NCBI RefSeq assembly: GCF_049747295.1
Contig: NZ_JBMHJM010000001.1
Coordinates: 3,472,001 to 3,536,000, forward strand
Length of the DNA: 64,000 nucleotides
Direction of reading: 5' to 3'
DNA from: Afipia sp049747295
GTDB lineage: Bacteria; Pseudomonadota; Alphaproteobacteria; Rhizobiales; Xanthobacteraceae
Shown here: positions 14,878 through 24,269 of the stretch, piece after piece
Layout: each line of letters starts with the position of its first letter
How positions within the stretch are numbered: position 1 is the stretch's first letter
The notes under the pieces: model-generated
The model's input: only the letters and a program-made list of their open reading frames with translations
Databases searched by the model: none
Told to the model about the DNA's origin: nothing
Program-made: the position numbers and the translations under genes

Positions 14878-16578
14878 ATGAGGTGGTCGGCAGGATTGTT
14901 GGTGATTGGTGGCATCATCGCAGGGTCCGCTGCTTCTCCTGTGTTCGCGCAACAGCCTGACTTGAATGCGCCTGACCTCATTTTGACGAACGGCAAGATC
15001 CTGACCATGGACAGTCAGTCGAGAGTGGTCGACGCGCTGGCGATTCGGGACGGCAAGATCCTCGCGCTCGGAAGCACGGCGGCGATGAAGCCGTTGGCGG
15101 GCGCGCAGACCAAGGTGATCGACCTCGGCGGAAAGTCTGTTGTGCCGGGATTGATCGACACCCACGCACACTTCAAGGCCGCGGGGCTCGGCGAGTACGT
15201 GGTTAACATGAGTCGGGCGAAGACGGTCGCGGAGGCTCTGGATGCCATCAAGGCATTCGTCGCGAACAAGAAGTCTGGCGAATGGATTATCGGCAGTGCC
15301 TGGCATCCCCCGTCACAGCTTGCGGAAAAGCGCTATCTCACCCGGCAGGAAATCGACAGCGTTGCTCCGAACAACCCGGTCTATCTGCGCACTGTTGGGC
15401 ATTTTTCGATGGCCAACAGTCTCGCTCTGCAGAAGGCCGGCGTCGAGAAGAACACGCCAGATCCGAGCGGGGGATCGTTCGAGAAGGATAAGTCCGGCGA
15501 GTTGACGGGCGTTCTGGTTGAGACGGCCATCGATCGCGTCGAGAAGGCGGTGCCTGCCTGGACCGAGCAGGATCAGATCCGACAGTTCAAGATCGCCGAA
15601 AATGCCCTGAACAGCTACGGAATTACAAGCGTCGTCGAAGGAGCCACTGAGGCGAAGGACATTGCTACACTTCAGAAGATTTCGCTGTCCGGAGAAGCTA
15701 CCCTTCGCGTCGGCGTGATGTACCGCCCGGAACCGCCGAAGGAGATGGCGGCTTGGGAAGCCCTCATGAGCGGTAACGGCGCGTCCTCCGGCTTCGGCGA
15801 TGATTGGCTGAAGTTCGCAGGCATCAAGATTTTCTACGACGGCGGCATGACGCTGAAGACGGCGTTGATGCGTGACGAATATCCCGACTCGCACGACCAT
15901 TATCATGGCATCACGCAGCAGACGCCGGAGCGGCTGAAGCAACTGATTTCGATTTGCAATCGATACAACTGGCGCGTTGGCGTTCACGTCGTTGGCGATT
16001 TGGGCATCGACCAGGTGCTCGATGCATTCGAGGCTGCCGACAAGGAAAAGTCGATCAAGGACCGGCGTTTCGTTCTGATCCATGCGAGCCTGATCACGCC
16101 CGAGCAAATGGAGCGGGCTCACCGTCTTGGCGTGCGAGCCGATTTCCAGAACGTCTTCATGTGGGACAAGGCCGCGACTGTTGAGCGCTTCCTCGGCAAG
16201 GCTGTTGCGGATCGCGCTGTTCCCACGAAGACGCTGATCAAAATCATGGGGATCGACAATCTCGGTGCAGGCACCGATTTTCCGGTTAATCCCATCAACC
16301 CGTTCCTCAACATGTACATCATGGTGACGAGGAAGGACCCCAATGGGCACGTCTATGGTGCTTCAGAAGCGATCAGCCGCGAGGAAGCCTTGCGGCTCTA
16401 CACCAGTGCTGCATCGCGATACATGTTCGACGAAGGTCGAAAGGGCACTTTGCAGCCTGGAAAGTTGGCCGATCTTGTAGTCCTCTCTGCAGACTTCATG
16501 ATGGTGCCCGAAGAGGACATCAAGAACATTAAGGCCGACATGACGTTGGTTGGCGGCAAAGTCGTATTTCAGCGTTGA
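14878..16578 (+). CDS. Exported YtcJ-like metal-dependent amidohydrolase
   Basis: A 566-residue amidohydrolase-superfamily enzyme with a signal peptide (cleavage near PVFA-QQ), so it acts in the periplasm. The metal-site motif DTHAHF gives His96 and His98, and HVVGDLG gives His370. The C-terminus carries the usual PGKLADLVVLS. It should hydrolyse an amide, carbamate or similar C-N bond; the substrate is unknown. A strong AAAGGGGGG ribosome site precedes the ATG. It is first in an operon with the Rieske oxygenase, the ligase and an ABC binding protein. Export suggests it trims the substrate before uptake. Confidence 0.88.
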   Translation: MRWSAGLLVIGGIIAGSAASPVFAQQPDLNAPDLILTNGKILTMDSQSRVVDALAIRDGKILALGSTAAMKPLAGAQTKVIDLGGKSVVPGLIDTHAHFKAAGLGEYVVNMSRAKTVAEALDAIKAFVANKKSGEWIIGSAWHPPSQLAEKRYLTRQEIDSVAPNNPVYLRTVGHFSMANSLALQKAGVEKNTPDPSGGSFEKDKSGELTGVLVETAIDRVEKAVPAWTEQDQIRQFKIAENALNSYGITSVVEGATEAKDIATLQKISLSGEATLRVGVMYRPEPPKEMAAWEALMSGNGASSGFGDDWLKFAGIKIFYDGGMTLKTALMRDEYPDSHDHYHGITQQTPERLKQLISICNRYNWRVGVHVVGDLGIDQVLDAFEAADKEKSIKDRRFVLIHASLITPEQMERAHRLGVRADFQNVFMWDKAATVERFLGKAVADRAVPTKTLIKIMGIDNLGAGTDFPVNPINPFLNMYIMVTRKDPNGHVYGASEAISREEALRLYTSAASRYMFDEGRKGTLQPGKLADLVVLSADFMMVPEEDIKNIKADMTLVGGKVVFQR

Positions 16579-16623
16579 GCCGCAGGGCGACTGACGGCTT
16601 CAGATTCGAAGGAGAACCTCATC

Positions 16624-17982
16624 ATGATGAGCCAACAGCAAAACGATCTGATCACCAGGATAGGTCCGAAGGATCCTGCTGGAAAATTGATGCGGATGTA
16701 TTGGCAGCCCGCTGCGCTCGTCGATGAGCTTGAGGGTGATCGGCCGATCCGAGCCGTGAAACTGCTCGGCGAAAACTTCGTGCTGTTCCGCGACGAAACC
16801 GGCCGCTACGGACTGATGGATCGCGACTGCCCGCACCGCGGGGCTGACCTCGCGTTCGGCCGGCTTGAGAATGGCGGCCTGCGTTGCGCTTTCCATGGCT
16901 GGCTGTTCGACGTTAACGGTCAGTGTCTTGAGACGCCGGCCGAGCCTGTCGGATCGTCGCTGTGCAAGAATATCAAGCAGCGCGCTTATCCGGTTGTGGA
17001 GAAGGGCGGCATATTGTGGGCGTATCTCGGAGAGGGCGAGCCGCCGGCATTCCCCGAGATCGACTGCTTCGCGGCGCCGGATGCCTACACGTTCGCGTTC
17101 AAGGGGCTGATCAATTGCAATTGGCTGCAGGCCCTTGAGGTCGGCATCGATCCTGCTCACGCCTCTTTCCTGCATCGTTTCTTCGAAGACGAAGATACGT
17201 CGACGGCGTACGGCAAGCAGTTCCGCGGCGCATCCGCCGACAGCGAAATGCCGATGACGAAAATTCTGCGCGAATACGATCGTCCGATCATCAACGTGGA
17301 GCAGACCGAATATGGCATGCGTCTGATTGCCTTGCGAGAGATCGATGATCAGCGCACCCATGTTCGCGTGACCAATCAGCTGTTTCCGCATGCCTTCGTG
17401 ATTCCGATGAGCACGGAGATGACGATTACGCAGTGGCATGTGCCGGTGGACGACGAGAACTGCTATTGGTACGCGATCTTCACCAGCTTCGCGAAGCCGG
17501 TCGACAAGAAGAAGATGCGCGAGCAGCGGCTCGAGCTCTATGAGCTTCCCGACTATGTATCGCGCAAGAACAAGTCGAACGATTACGGTTTCGACCCGCA
17601 TGAGCAGGCGACGTCGACCTACACCGGCATGGGCGTCGACATCAATGTCCACGACCAGTGGGCGGTGGAATCCATGGGCGCGATCCAGGACCGCACCCGT
17701 GAGCATCTCGGCCAATCGGATAAAGCCATCATCCAATACCGCCGCCTCCTGCGGCAGGAAATCGAGAAGGTGGCGTCCGGTGGTAAGCCGTTTATGTTCC
17801 TCGATGAGGCGCATGCGCGGAGCATTCAGGGGCCAGGGACGATGGACGGCATCGGTCCCACCAAGGGCTGGGAAATTTATTGGATGGAAGTCGACGTGAA
17901 ACGGCGGCGAGGAGCGCCTTGGGCGGCGCCCGTGCCGGCCGACATTGCACAAAAGGCGCCCCATCTGACGGCTGCCGAGTAA
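16624..17982 (+). CDS. Rieske non-haem iron oxygenase, phthalate-4,5-dioxygenase type
   Basis: A 452-residue oxygenase alpha subunit. The Rieske cluster ligands are Cys69/His71 (DCPHRG) and Cys88/His91 (RCAFHGW). The mononuclear iron histidines are His179 and His184 in IDPAHASFLH. The segment GAIQDRTREHLGQSD is typical of the phthalate dioxygenase group, which works as a homotrimer without a beta subunit. It hydroxylates or O/N-dealkylates an aromatic substrate. No fused reductase is present, so electrons probably come from the divergent ferredoxin and reductase. AAGGAG precedes the start; ATGATG offers two adjacent starts. Confidence 0.9.
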   Translation: MMSQQQNDLITRIGPKDPAGKLMRMYWQPAALVDELEGDRPIRAVKLLGENFVLFRDETGRYGLMDRDCPHRGADLAFGRLENGGLRCAFHGWLFDVNGQCLETPAEPVGSSLCKNIKQRAYPVVEKGGILWAYLGEGEPPAFPEIDCFAAPDAYTFAFKGLINCNWLQALEVGIDPAHASFLHRFFEDEDTSTAYGKQFRGASADSEMPMTKILREYDRPIINVEQTEYGMRLIALREIDDQRTHVRVTNQLFPHAFVIPMSTEMTITQWHVPVDDENCYWYAIFTSFAKPVDKKKMREQRLELYELPDYVSRKNKSNDYGFDPHEQATSTYTGMGVDINVHDQWAVESMGAIQDRTREHLGQSDKAIIQYRRLLRQEIEKVASGGKPFMFLDEAHARSIQGPGTMDGIGPTKGWEIYWMEVDVKRRRGAPWAAPVPADIAQKAPHLTAAE

Positions 17983-18004
17983 GGCCGTAGCGGAGGGCAT
18001 CGTT

Positions 18005-19441
18005 TTGAGTTTCGTCAAGAAGCACGGCCTCTGGTCCGATGAACAACAGGAGGCGGCGACTCGTCTGCGACGCGTCGCCGAGGAAAAGAAGCTGGACACA
18101 ATCCGGCTGTCGTTTCCGGATCAGCACGGCATTTTGCGTGGGAAGACGCTGATCGCTGGTGAAGCGTTGAAATCGCTCGAAAGCGGCTGCTCGATCACCA
18201 CGACGATGCTCGCCAAGGATACGTCGCATCGTACGGTGTTCCCGGTGTTCACCGCAGGCGGCGGTTTCGGCATGACCGAGATGCAGGGCGCCAGCGATTG
18301 CCTGATGATCCCGGATCCAACAACCTTCAAGGTGTTGCCCTGGGCGCCGACGACGGGCTGGCTGTTGTGCGACGTATATTTCGCGGATGGTCGTCCTGTG
18401 CCGTTCGCCACCCGCGGACTTTACAAATCGGTTTTGAACCGGCTGGCCGAGCGTGGCTATGACTTCATGGCGGGGCTCGAGGTCGAATTCCACATCTTCA
18501 AAGTCAACGACCCCAAGATGGCGCCGGAGCATGCCGGCCAGCCGGGTGAACCGCCGGACGTCTCGCTTCTGTCCCACGGATATCAATATCTGACCGAGCA
18601 GCGTTACGATCAGATCGAACCTGCCCTCGAATTGATCCGGCGAGACGTCATGGCGCTTGGCTTGCCCCTGCGCTCGATGGAAGTCGAGTTCGGACCGAGC
18701 CAGGCGGAATTTACGTTTCAGCCGACGGTCGGTCTCGCTCCCGCGGATACCATGGTGCTTTTCCGCAGCGCCGTGAAGCAGATCGCGCATCGTCACGGTT
18801 ATCATGCGACCTTCATGTGCCGGCCCCGCATCCCCAACGTGGTGTCGTCGGGTTGGCATTTGCACCAATCACTCATATCGCGCGCCAGCGGTGAAAATGC
18901 CTTCATGTCGAAGGTTGAGACCGAAGGCATGTCAGAGCTCGCCAAGGGGTATCTCGGCGGATTGCTTGAACATGCGCGGGCGTCGACAGTATTCACCACG
19001 CCGACGATCAACGGATATAAGCGTTATCGATCCTATTCCCTCGCGCCTGACCGGGCGATCTGGGGCAGGGATAACCGTGGCGTCATGATCCGCGTGCTGG
19101 GCGGCCCGAACGATCCCGCGACGCGCCTGGAGAACCGGGTCGGCGAGCCGGCCGCAAACCCCTATCTTTACATGGCCTCGCAAATCCTGTCGGGCTTGGA
19201 CGGGGTGGACCGTAAGCTCGATCCAGGCCCCTCGGCCGACACGCCCTATGAGACGAAGGCCAGTCTGCTGCCAAAAACGCTACGCGAGGCGGTATTTGCT
19301 CTGCATGATGACCCATTCTTCCGCGACGCGATGGGGAAAGAATTGGTAGACTATTACGTCCACATCAAAAATGCGGAAATCGAGCGCTTCCAAAGTGAAG
19401 TGACCGAATGGGAGCAGCGCGAATATTTCGAGATGTTCTGA
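18005..19441 (+). CDS. Glutamine-synthetase-family ligase (gamma-glutamyl-amine ligase-like)
   Basis: A 478-residue GS-fold protein. It has an N-terminal beta-grasp (DQHGILRGK) and a catalytic domain with EVEFGPSQAE, SSGWHLHQSL and NGYKRY, matching the glutamate, ATP and metal motifs. The ANPYLYMASQILSGLDG segment is also typical. True GlnA enzymes differ around these motifs, and such paralogues (PuuA, IpuC, aniline GS-like enzymes) join glutamate to amines. Its place directly after a Rieske oxygenase recalls aniline-type clusters. The start is TTG, preceded by GGAGGG, 23 bp after the oxygenase stop. Confidence 0.85.
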   Translation: MSFVKKHGLWSDEQQEAATRLRRVAEEKKLDTIRLSFPDQHGILRGKTLIAGEALKSLESGCSITTTMLAKDTSHRTVFPVFTAGGGFGMTEMQGASDCLMIPDPTTFKVLPWAPTTGWLLCDVYFADGRPVPFATRGLYKSVLNRLAERGYDFMAGLEVEFHIFKVNDPKMAPEHAGQPGEPPDVSLLSHGYQYLTEQRYDQIEPALELIRRDVMALGLPLRSMEVEFGPSQAEFTFQPTVGLAPADTMVLFRSAVKQIAHRHGYHATFMCRPRIPNVVSSGWHLHQSLISRASGENAFMSKVETEGMSELAKGYLGGLLEHARASTVFTTPTINGYKRYRSYSLAPDRAIWGRDNRGVMIRVLGGPNDPATRLENRVGEPAANPYLYMASQILSGLDGVDRKLDPGPSADTPYETKASLLPKTLREAVFALHDDPFFRDAMGKELVDYYVHIKNAEIERFQSEVTEWEQREYFEMF

Positions 19442-19505
19442 TTGAAATTCAATAAAGTCACCCGCAGCCAGGCGCTGTGTCAGGCGACAGGATAAGGGGA
19501 GTGGA

Positions 19506-20681
19506 ATGAGGAATTCAGCGAAGTTGCTTTTGGCGTTGGCTGCTTTGGGTCTGACGAGCGGGGGCGCATCGGCAGATGTCATCAAGGTCGGCGTCATCGG
19601 GACAATGTCTGGGCCGTACGCGCTGTTCGGCGCCAATTTCAAGCGGGGGATCGAGGCATGGGTTTCCCAGAACGGAAACAAGGTCGGTAATCACGAGATC
19701 CAGTTCATTTATCGTGATGAAGAATCCCCCAATCCTGCGAAATCCAAGGCGCTTGCTCAGGAACTGATCGTCAAAGACAAGGTCCAGTATCTGGCGGGCG
19801 TTTATTTCACGCCCGATGCCATGGCGATTGCGCCGCTGCTGGACGAATCGAAGACGCCGCTCGTCGTCATGAATGCTGCAACGTCGGCGATCGTCGAAAA
19901 GAGCCCCTATATCGTGCGCACATCCTTCACGATGTGGCAGAACACTGTTCCCGCTGCTCAGGTCGCCAAAAAGAACGGCGCGAAGAAAGTCGCGATCGCA
20001 GTGAGTGATTACGGCCCCGGCATCGATGCCGAGGCTGCATTCAAAAAGACGTTCGAGGCAGCCGGCGGTACGGTGACGGAAGCGATCCGCATGCCGCTCA
20101 ACACCACGGACTTCAGCCCGATCATGCAGCGGATCAAGGACTCCGGTGCCGACACGATCTTCACGTTCCTGCCGGCAGGACCGCCGACTCTTGGCTTCGT
20201 CAAGGCCTATATCGACAACGGTCTGAAGGCTGCCGGCGTCAAGCTGATGTCGACCGGTGACGTTGTGACCGAGCCGGATCTGCCGAATATCGGCGACAGC
20301 GGCATCGGCATTCTCTCGACCTATCACTATGCCGTCTCGCATAATTCGCCGGAGAACAAGGCTTTCCTCGATCAGATGGTGAAGGATGGCGGCAAGCTCG
20401 ACGAAGTGACCATGACGTCGGTTGCGGCGTATGACGGTGCGCGTCTGATCTACAAGATGATTGAAGCGACCAACGGTCAGCGTGACCCCGCGAAGGCGAT
20501 CGCTGCCGTCAAGGGCATGAAATGGGTGAGCCCGCGTGGCCCGGTGTCGATCGATCCGGACACTCGGCACATTCGCCAGAATGTCTATCTCCGCGAGGTC
20601 AAAAAGGTCGATGGCAAACTCATCAACCAGGAAATCCAGACGTTCGATGCGCAGCCTGATTGGGCTCTGAGCAAGAACTAA
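19506..20681 (+). CDS. ABC transporter substrate-binding protein, branched-chain-amino-acid type (system 1)
   Basis: A 391-residue Peripla_BP_6 protein with a signal peptide ending near GGASA-DV and the usual opening IKVGVIGTMSGPYALFG. It delivers a ligand to LivHMGF encoded after the second amidohydrolase. The family binds amino acids, amides and aromatic acids; linkage to the Rieske/ligase genes suggests an aromatic or amide ligand. A strong terminator follows, which would make this product more abundant than the transporter subunits. Confidence 0.9.
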   Translation: MRNSAKLLLALAALGLTSGGASADVIKVGVIGTMSGPYALFGANFKRGIEAWVSQNGNKVGNHEIQFIYRDEESPNPAKSKALAQELIVKDKVQYLAGVYFTPDAMAIAPLLDESKTPLVVMNAATSAIVEKSPYIVRTSFTMWQNTVPAAQVAKKNGAKKVAIAVSDYGPGIDAEAAFKKTFEAAGGTVTEAIRMPLNTTDFSPIMQRIKDSGADTIFTFLPAGPPTLGFVKAYIDNGLKAAGVKLMSTGDVVTEPDLPNIGDSGIGILSTYHYAVSHNSPENKAFLDQMVKDGGKLDEVTMTSVAAYDGARLIYKMIEATNGQRDPAKAIAAVKGMKWVSPRGPVSIDPDTRHIRQNVYLREVKKVDGKLINQEIQTFDAQPDWALSKN

Positions 20682-20691
20682 GGTTCACCAG

Positions 20692-20734
20692 AGGTCTCCG
20701 TGGCTGTGCGCTGCGGAGACCTTTTATATTTTTT
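20692..20734 (+). terminator. Rho-independent terminator after the system 1 binding protein
   Basis: A 9-bp stem AGGTCTCCG / CGGAGACCT with a 13-nt loop, followed by TTTTATATTTTTT. It lies inside the apparent operon, before the second amidohydrolase, so it likely attenuates rather than fully ends transcription. Confidence 0.85.
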
Positions 20735-20760
20735 AGAGCGGCATCGGCAGGGACGACGGG

Positions 20761-22392
20761 ATGACGGAAAGTTCGGCTTCTCTTCGCTTGCTCAATGGAC
20801 GCATCTATCGCTCGGCTTACGACCAATCTCCTGCCAAGGCGCTTCTGGTTCGAAACGGAAAGGTCGCCTGGGTTGGGGAGGAAGATGATGTTCCCGCAGT
20901 GGACGTGACCATCGACTTGAAGGGGACGACTGTCATCCCCGGTCTCACCGATCCGCATATCCACCTCTTTGCGATTGCCAATGCCCGGCTGTTGGTCCCG
21001 CTGGGACAGCAGCATGCTTCGTCGGTCGATGATGTCCTGAGGGGGCTAGCGACGCGTGCGCGCACCGAGCAAAAAGGCAGTTGGATTCAGGGCGTGGATT
21101 TCGATGAGAACAATCTCACCGAACATCGCTATCCAACGCGCGATGAAATCGACGCTGTTATTCCCGATCACCCCGTGATGATCCGCCGCTTCTGTGGCCA
21201 CATCGCCATTCTCAACAGCGCGGCATTGCGGCAGCTTGGTTTCGACGAGGGACTGTCGAATCCCGAGGGTGGCGTCTTCGGCCGCTTTGCCGATGGCCGC
21301 CTGGACGGCAGTGCGATCGAAAGCGCTGCCGAGATGGCGTTTCGCGCCATGCCGCGAACGGATCGGGCCGTTCTGGCTGAGGCGCTTGGTCTCACCATCG
21401 ATGACTGCCTGCGGACGGGAATGACGGCTGCCGTGGAAGCTGCGGTGGGATTTACGAGCGGTTTCGATGAGGAGTTCGCGATCTGGAACCTCCTCCGGCG
21501 CGATCAGCAACGCCTGCCGATGCGGCTCGGCTTCATGCTTCAGCTTGATCCGGATGAAGCCGTCGAACGGGGACTGATGCCGGGCCTCGATCCCGATTGG
21601 CAGTGTGCGACATTGAAATACTTCGCCGATGGCATTGTCGGCGGACGCACGGCGGCCGTGAGCGAAGAGTATTCCGATACGCCGACGCGCGGGTTTTTCA
21701 TGCGCGACGAGGCGGATCTTGAGCGCGTGATCATCGAGGCGCATCGCCAGGGTTGGCAGGTGGCTGTGCACTCGGTGGGAGATCGGGCTATCTCTCATGT
21801 CATCAGCTCTTACGAAAAGGCGCAGCAGGCTGCTCCCCGCCACGACGCTCGCCACCGCATCGAGCATTTCTTTTGCCCGCCGGTTGATGGCTTTGAGCGA
21901 ATGAAACGGCTCGGCGGCGTCATCGTTATGCAACCGAGCTTTCTGACGCGCATGCGCCGTTCAATTCTCAACGCGTTCGGCGATCGCGCCCATCGCAATT
22001 ATCCCGGCCGTTCAGCCCTCGATGCCGGTGTGAATTATGCCGGCAGCTCCGATGCCCCCACGGGACTTGTCTCGCCGTGGGCCGGAATCGCGGATGCGGT
22101 CGACCGGGGCGCTCCGGGCGGCGATCCGATCGGTCCAAACGAGGCGCTGACCGTGCGGCAGGCGATAGCGAGTTACACCCGAGGCGGTGCCTACGCCATG
22201 AAACATGAAGGCTGGCGGGGCGCCCTCGAGCCGGGGATGGCAGCGGACCTGATCGCGCTTGACTGCGATCCATTTACTGCCATCAATCCCGATCTTCGAA
22301 ACATCAATGTGTTGATGACGATGGTTCGCGGTGAAATCCATCACGATGCGATCGGTCGGACCTCCGCGGCAGCCGCGACGATGTCAGCATAA
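20761..22392 (+). CDS. Cytoplasmic YtcJ-like metal-dependent amidohydrolase
   Basis: A 543-residue amidohydrolase without a signal peptide, a paralogue of the exported enzyme upstream. DPHIHL gives metal ligands His66 and His68; HSVGDRAI and RIEHF supply later histidines. The C-terminus has EPGMAADLIALD. It should cleave a C-N bond of the imported compound or of a downstream intermediate. It is followed 8 bp later by LivHMGF genes, so hydrolysis and import are probably co-expressed. Confidence 0.87.
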   Translation: MTESSASLRLLNGRIYRSAYDQSPAKALLVRNGKVAWVGEEDDVPAVDVTIDLKGTTVIPGLTDPHIHLFAIANARLLVPLGQQHASSVDDVLRGLATRARTEQKGSWIQGVDFDENNLTEHRYPTRDEIDAVIPDHPVMIRRFCGHIAILNSAALRQLGFDEGLSNPEGGVFGRFADGRLDGSAIESAAEMAFRAMPRTDRAVLAEALGLTIDDCLRTGMTAAVEAAVGFTSGFDEEFAIWNLLRRDQQRLPMRLGFMLQLDPDEAVERGLMPGLDPDWQCATLKYFADGIVGGRTAAVSEEYSDTPTRGFFMRDEADLERVIIEAHRQGWQVAVHSVGDRAISHVISSYEKAQQAAPRHDARHRIEHFFCPPVDGFERMKRLGGVIVMQPSFLTRMRRSILNAFGDRAHRNYPGRSALDAGVNYAGSSDAPTGLVSPWAGIADAVDRGAPGGDPIGPNEALTVRQAIASYTRGGAYAMKHEGWRGALEPGMAADLIALDCDPFTAINPDLRNINVLMTMVRGEIHHDAIGRTSAAAATMSA

Positions 22393-22400
22393 GGAACGTG

Positions 22401-23267
22401 ATGCAGACAATCCTGAGTATCGCATTCGACGGCATTGCCTACGGAATGGTGCTGTTTATCATTTCGATCGGGCTGTCGATCATGATGGGCCTCATGCGGG
22501 TGGTGAATCTCGCGCATGGGGCCTTCGCGATGATCGGCGGCTATCTCGCGTCTTATGCGATGCACGATCTCGGCATGAATTACGCCGTTGCGATCATTGC
22601 CGCGGTGGTCGGCACCATCATCATCTCGATTCCGTTTGAGATTCTGCTCTATCGCCGCATTTACCGGAAGTCCGACGCTTTAACGCAGTTGCTGCTGACG
22701 ATCGGCATCACGTTCTTCATTATTGGAATAGCCAATTTTCTCCTGGGGCCGACGCTGAAGTCGATTCCATTGCCAGCCGCATTGAGTGGACCGATGGACA
22801 TCGGCTTTCGCATGGTGCCGACACACCGCATCTTCGTGATCATCTGCGGTGTGATCGCGGCGCTCGCACTTTGGCTGCTGATCGACAGAACCGAGTTCGG
22901 CGTTCGGCTGCGCGCGTCCGTCGACAACAGCGACATGGCTGATTCTCTCGGCATCCGGACCGAGTGGATTTACGCGACGACTTTTGCACTGGCAGTCGGG
23001 CTTGGCGCGTTCGGCGGCGTCCTGGGGGCGGAGTTGATGCCGATCGAGCCGTTTTATGCACTCCGCTACATGGTAACTTTCCTCGTTGTCGTCTCCGTGG
23101 GCGGTGCGGGATCAATCACAGGCGCCATTGCGGCATCGTTGTTGCTTGGGTTCGCTGATACGACAGGAAAGTATCTTGCGCCGGAATACGGCGAGTTCTT
23201 TTTCTATCTTGTCGTTATCCTCGTCGTTTTTCTATTCCCCCGAGGGCTGTTCGGGCGGGCCCACTAG
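22401..23267 (+). CDS. LivH-type ABC permease (system 1)
   Basis: A 288-residue inner-membrane protein with about eight hydrophobic helices, starting MQTILSIAFDGIAYGM and containing the LivH motif RVVNLAHGAFAMIGGY. It pairs with LivM to form the channel. I chose the ATG at 22401, 5 nt after AAGGA; a GTG directly before it is in frame. It is adjacent to the amidohydrolase and abuts livM. Confidence 0.9.
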   Translation: MQTILSIAFDGIAYGMVLFIISIGLSIMMGLMRVVNLAHGAFAMIGGYLASYAMHDLGMNYAVAIIAAVVGTIIISIPFEILLYRRIYRKSDALTQLLLTIGITFFIIGIANFLLGPTLKSIPLPAALSGPMDIGFRMVPTHRIFVIICGVIAALALWLLIDRTEFGVRLRASVDNSDMADSLGIRTEWIYATTFALAVGLGAFGGVLGAELMPIEPFYALRYMVTFLVVVSVGGAGSITGAIAASLLLGFADTTGKYLAPEYGEFFFYLVVILVVFLFPRGLFGRAH

Positions 23268-24269
23268 ATGAATGCTTTTTCCAGATCGACAGTGATGCGG
23301 CTAGAGTCCTTTTCCTTTACGCAGGAAATGCTGGGTGTGGTGTCCATCGGCCTGCTTGGCCTGGTGGGCTATCTGCTCTTCCCTGATGATCTCGCGTTCC
23401 TGACTCGGTTGATCAGCATCACGTTGCTGGTTCTCTCGCTCGATTTGGTGACGGGATACTGCGGGGTCGCCACCCTTGGACAGGCTGTTCTCTACGGCGT
23501 GAGCGCGTATGTAGTCGGAAATGCCGCCATTGCGGGTATTGGTGATCCGATCCTGTTGCTCCTTGTCGGTATCGGTGCCGGCGTTCTGATGGGACTTGTT
23601 TCGGGACTCCTGATCACGCGGTTTCGCGGTCTCCCGCAGCTTGTGCTGTCAATTGCGTTCGGTCAGCTCGTGGCCGCACTTTGTAACAAGCTCTCGACGC
23701 TCACCGGCGGAAGCGATGGTTTGGCGGGCATCACACCGGCTCCGGTGTTTGGTGTCTTTCACTTTGATATGTACAGCCGCACGGCGTTCATCTTCTCTCT
23801 GGTCGTTCTCGCGATTGTATTCGTCGTGCTGTTGCGCTTTGTCCGTTCACCATTCGGCTTGTTGTGCCGCGGCATCAGGGATGACGATTTACGGGTGCAG
23901 ATGATCGGCGCGAAGGTGTATCCACGGCTGATCATCATGTACGGCGTGTCGGGTGCCGTTGCCGGCGTCGGTGGCGCGTTGAATGCGATCACAGCCGGTG
24001 TTGTCGGATTGGACAGTGTGGGCTTTGAGCGTTCGGCGGAAGCGCTGGTGATGCTCGTGCTCGGCGGCGCCGGAAATCTGTGGGGCGCGCTGTTCGGTTC
24101 GATCATCTTCCAGATCTTCGGACACTATGTGTCATCGACCAATCCGTTCCATTGGATGACATTGGTCGGTTTGCTGTTGATCCTTGTGGTGGTCTTCCTG
24201 CCGCGTGGCTTGTCCCACGGCATTGCAGTTCTATGGTCAAGGTTGATCAAGCGGGAGACACGTCCATGA
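23268..24269 (+). CDS. LivM-type ABC permease (system 1)
   Basis: A 333-residue membrane protein with around nine helices. It has the LivM motif TGYCGVATLGQAVLYGVSAY and the C-terminal VLGGAGNLWGALFGS loop that docks the ATPase. Its ATG follows the livH TAG immediately. The stop overlaps the livG ATG by 4 bp. Confidence 0.9.
   Translation: MNAFSRSTVMRLESFSFTQEMLGVVSIGLLGLVGYLLFPDDLAFLTRLISITLLVLSLDLVTGYCGVATLGQAVLYGVSAYVVGNAAIAGIGDPILLLLVGIGAGVLMGLVSGLLITRFRGLPQLVLSIAFGQLVAALCNKLSTLTGGSDGLAGITPAPVFGVFHFDMYSRTAFIFSLVVLAIVFVVLLRFVRSPFGLLCRGIRDDDLRVQMIGAKVYPRLIIMYGVSGAVAGVGGALNAITAGVVGLDSVGFERSAEALVMLVLGGAGNLWGALFGSIIFQIFGHYVSSTNPFHWMTLVGLLLILVVVFLPRGLSHGIAVLWSRLIKRETRP

Noticed and set aside
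15313..18868. Several long open frames on the minus strand (345-499 codons) opposite the amidohydrolase, Rieske and ligase genes
   Set aside because: They are antisense to well-supported genes, rich in Arg/His/Leu from reversed high-GC codons, and show no domain or ribosome site.
19515..20570. A 351-codon minus-strand frame opposite the system 1 binding protein
   Set aside because: It is antisense to a protein with a signal peptide and family motifs, and has no recognisable domain itself.
24080..24265. N-terminal extension of the system 1 livG gene
   Set aside because: It reads livM in another frame, and the conserved LivG sequence starts at the ATG at 24266.
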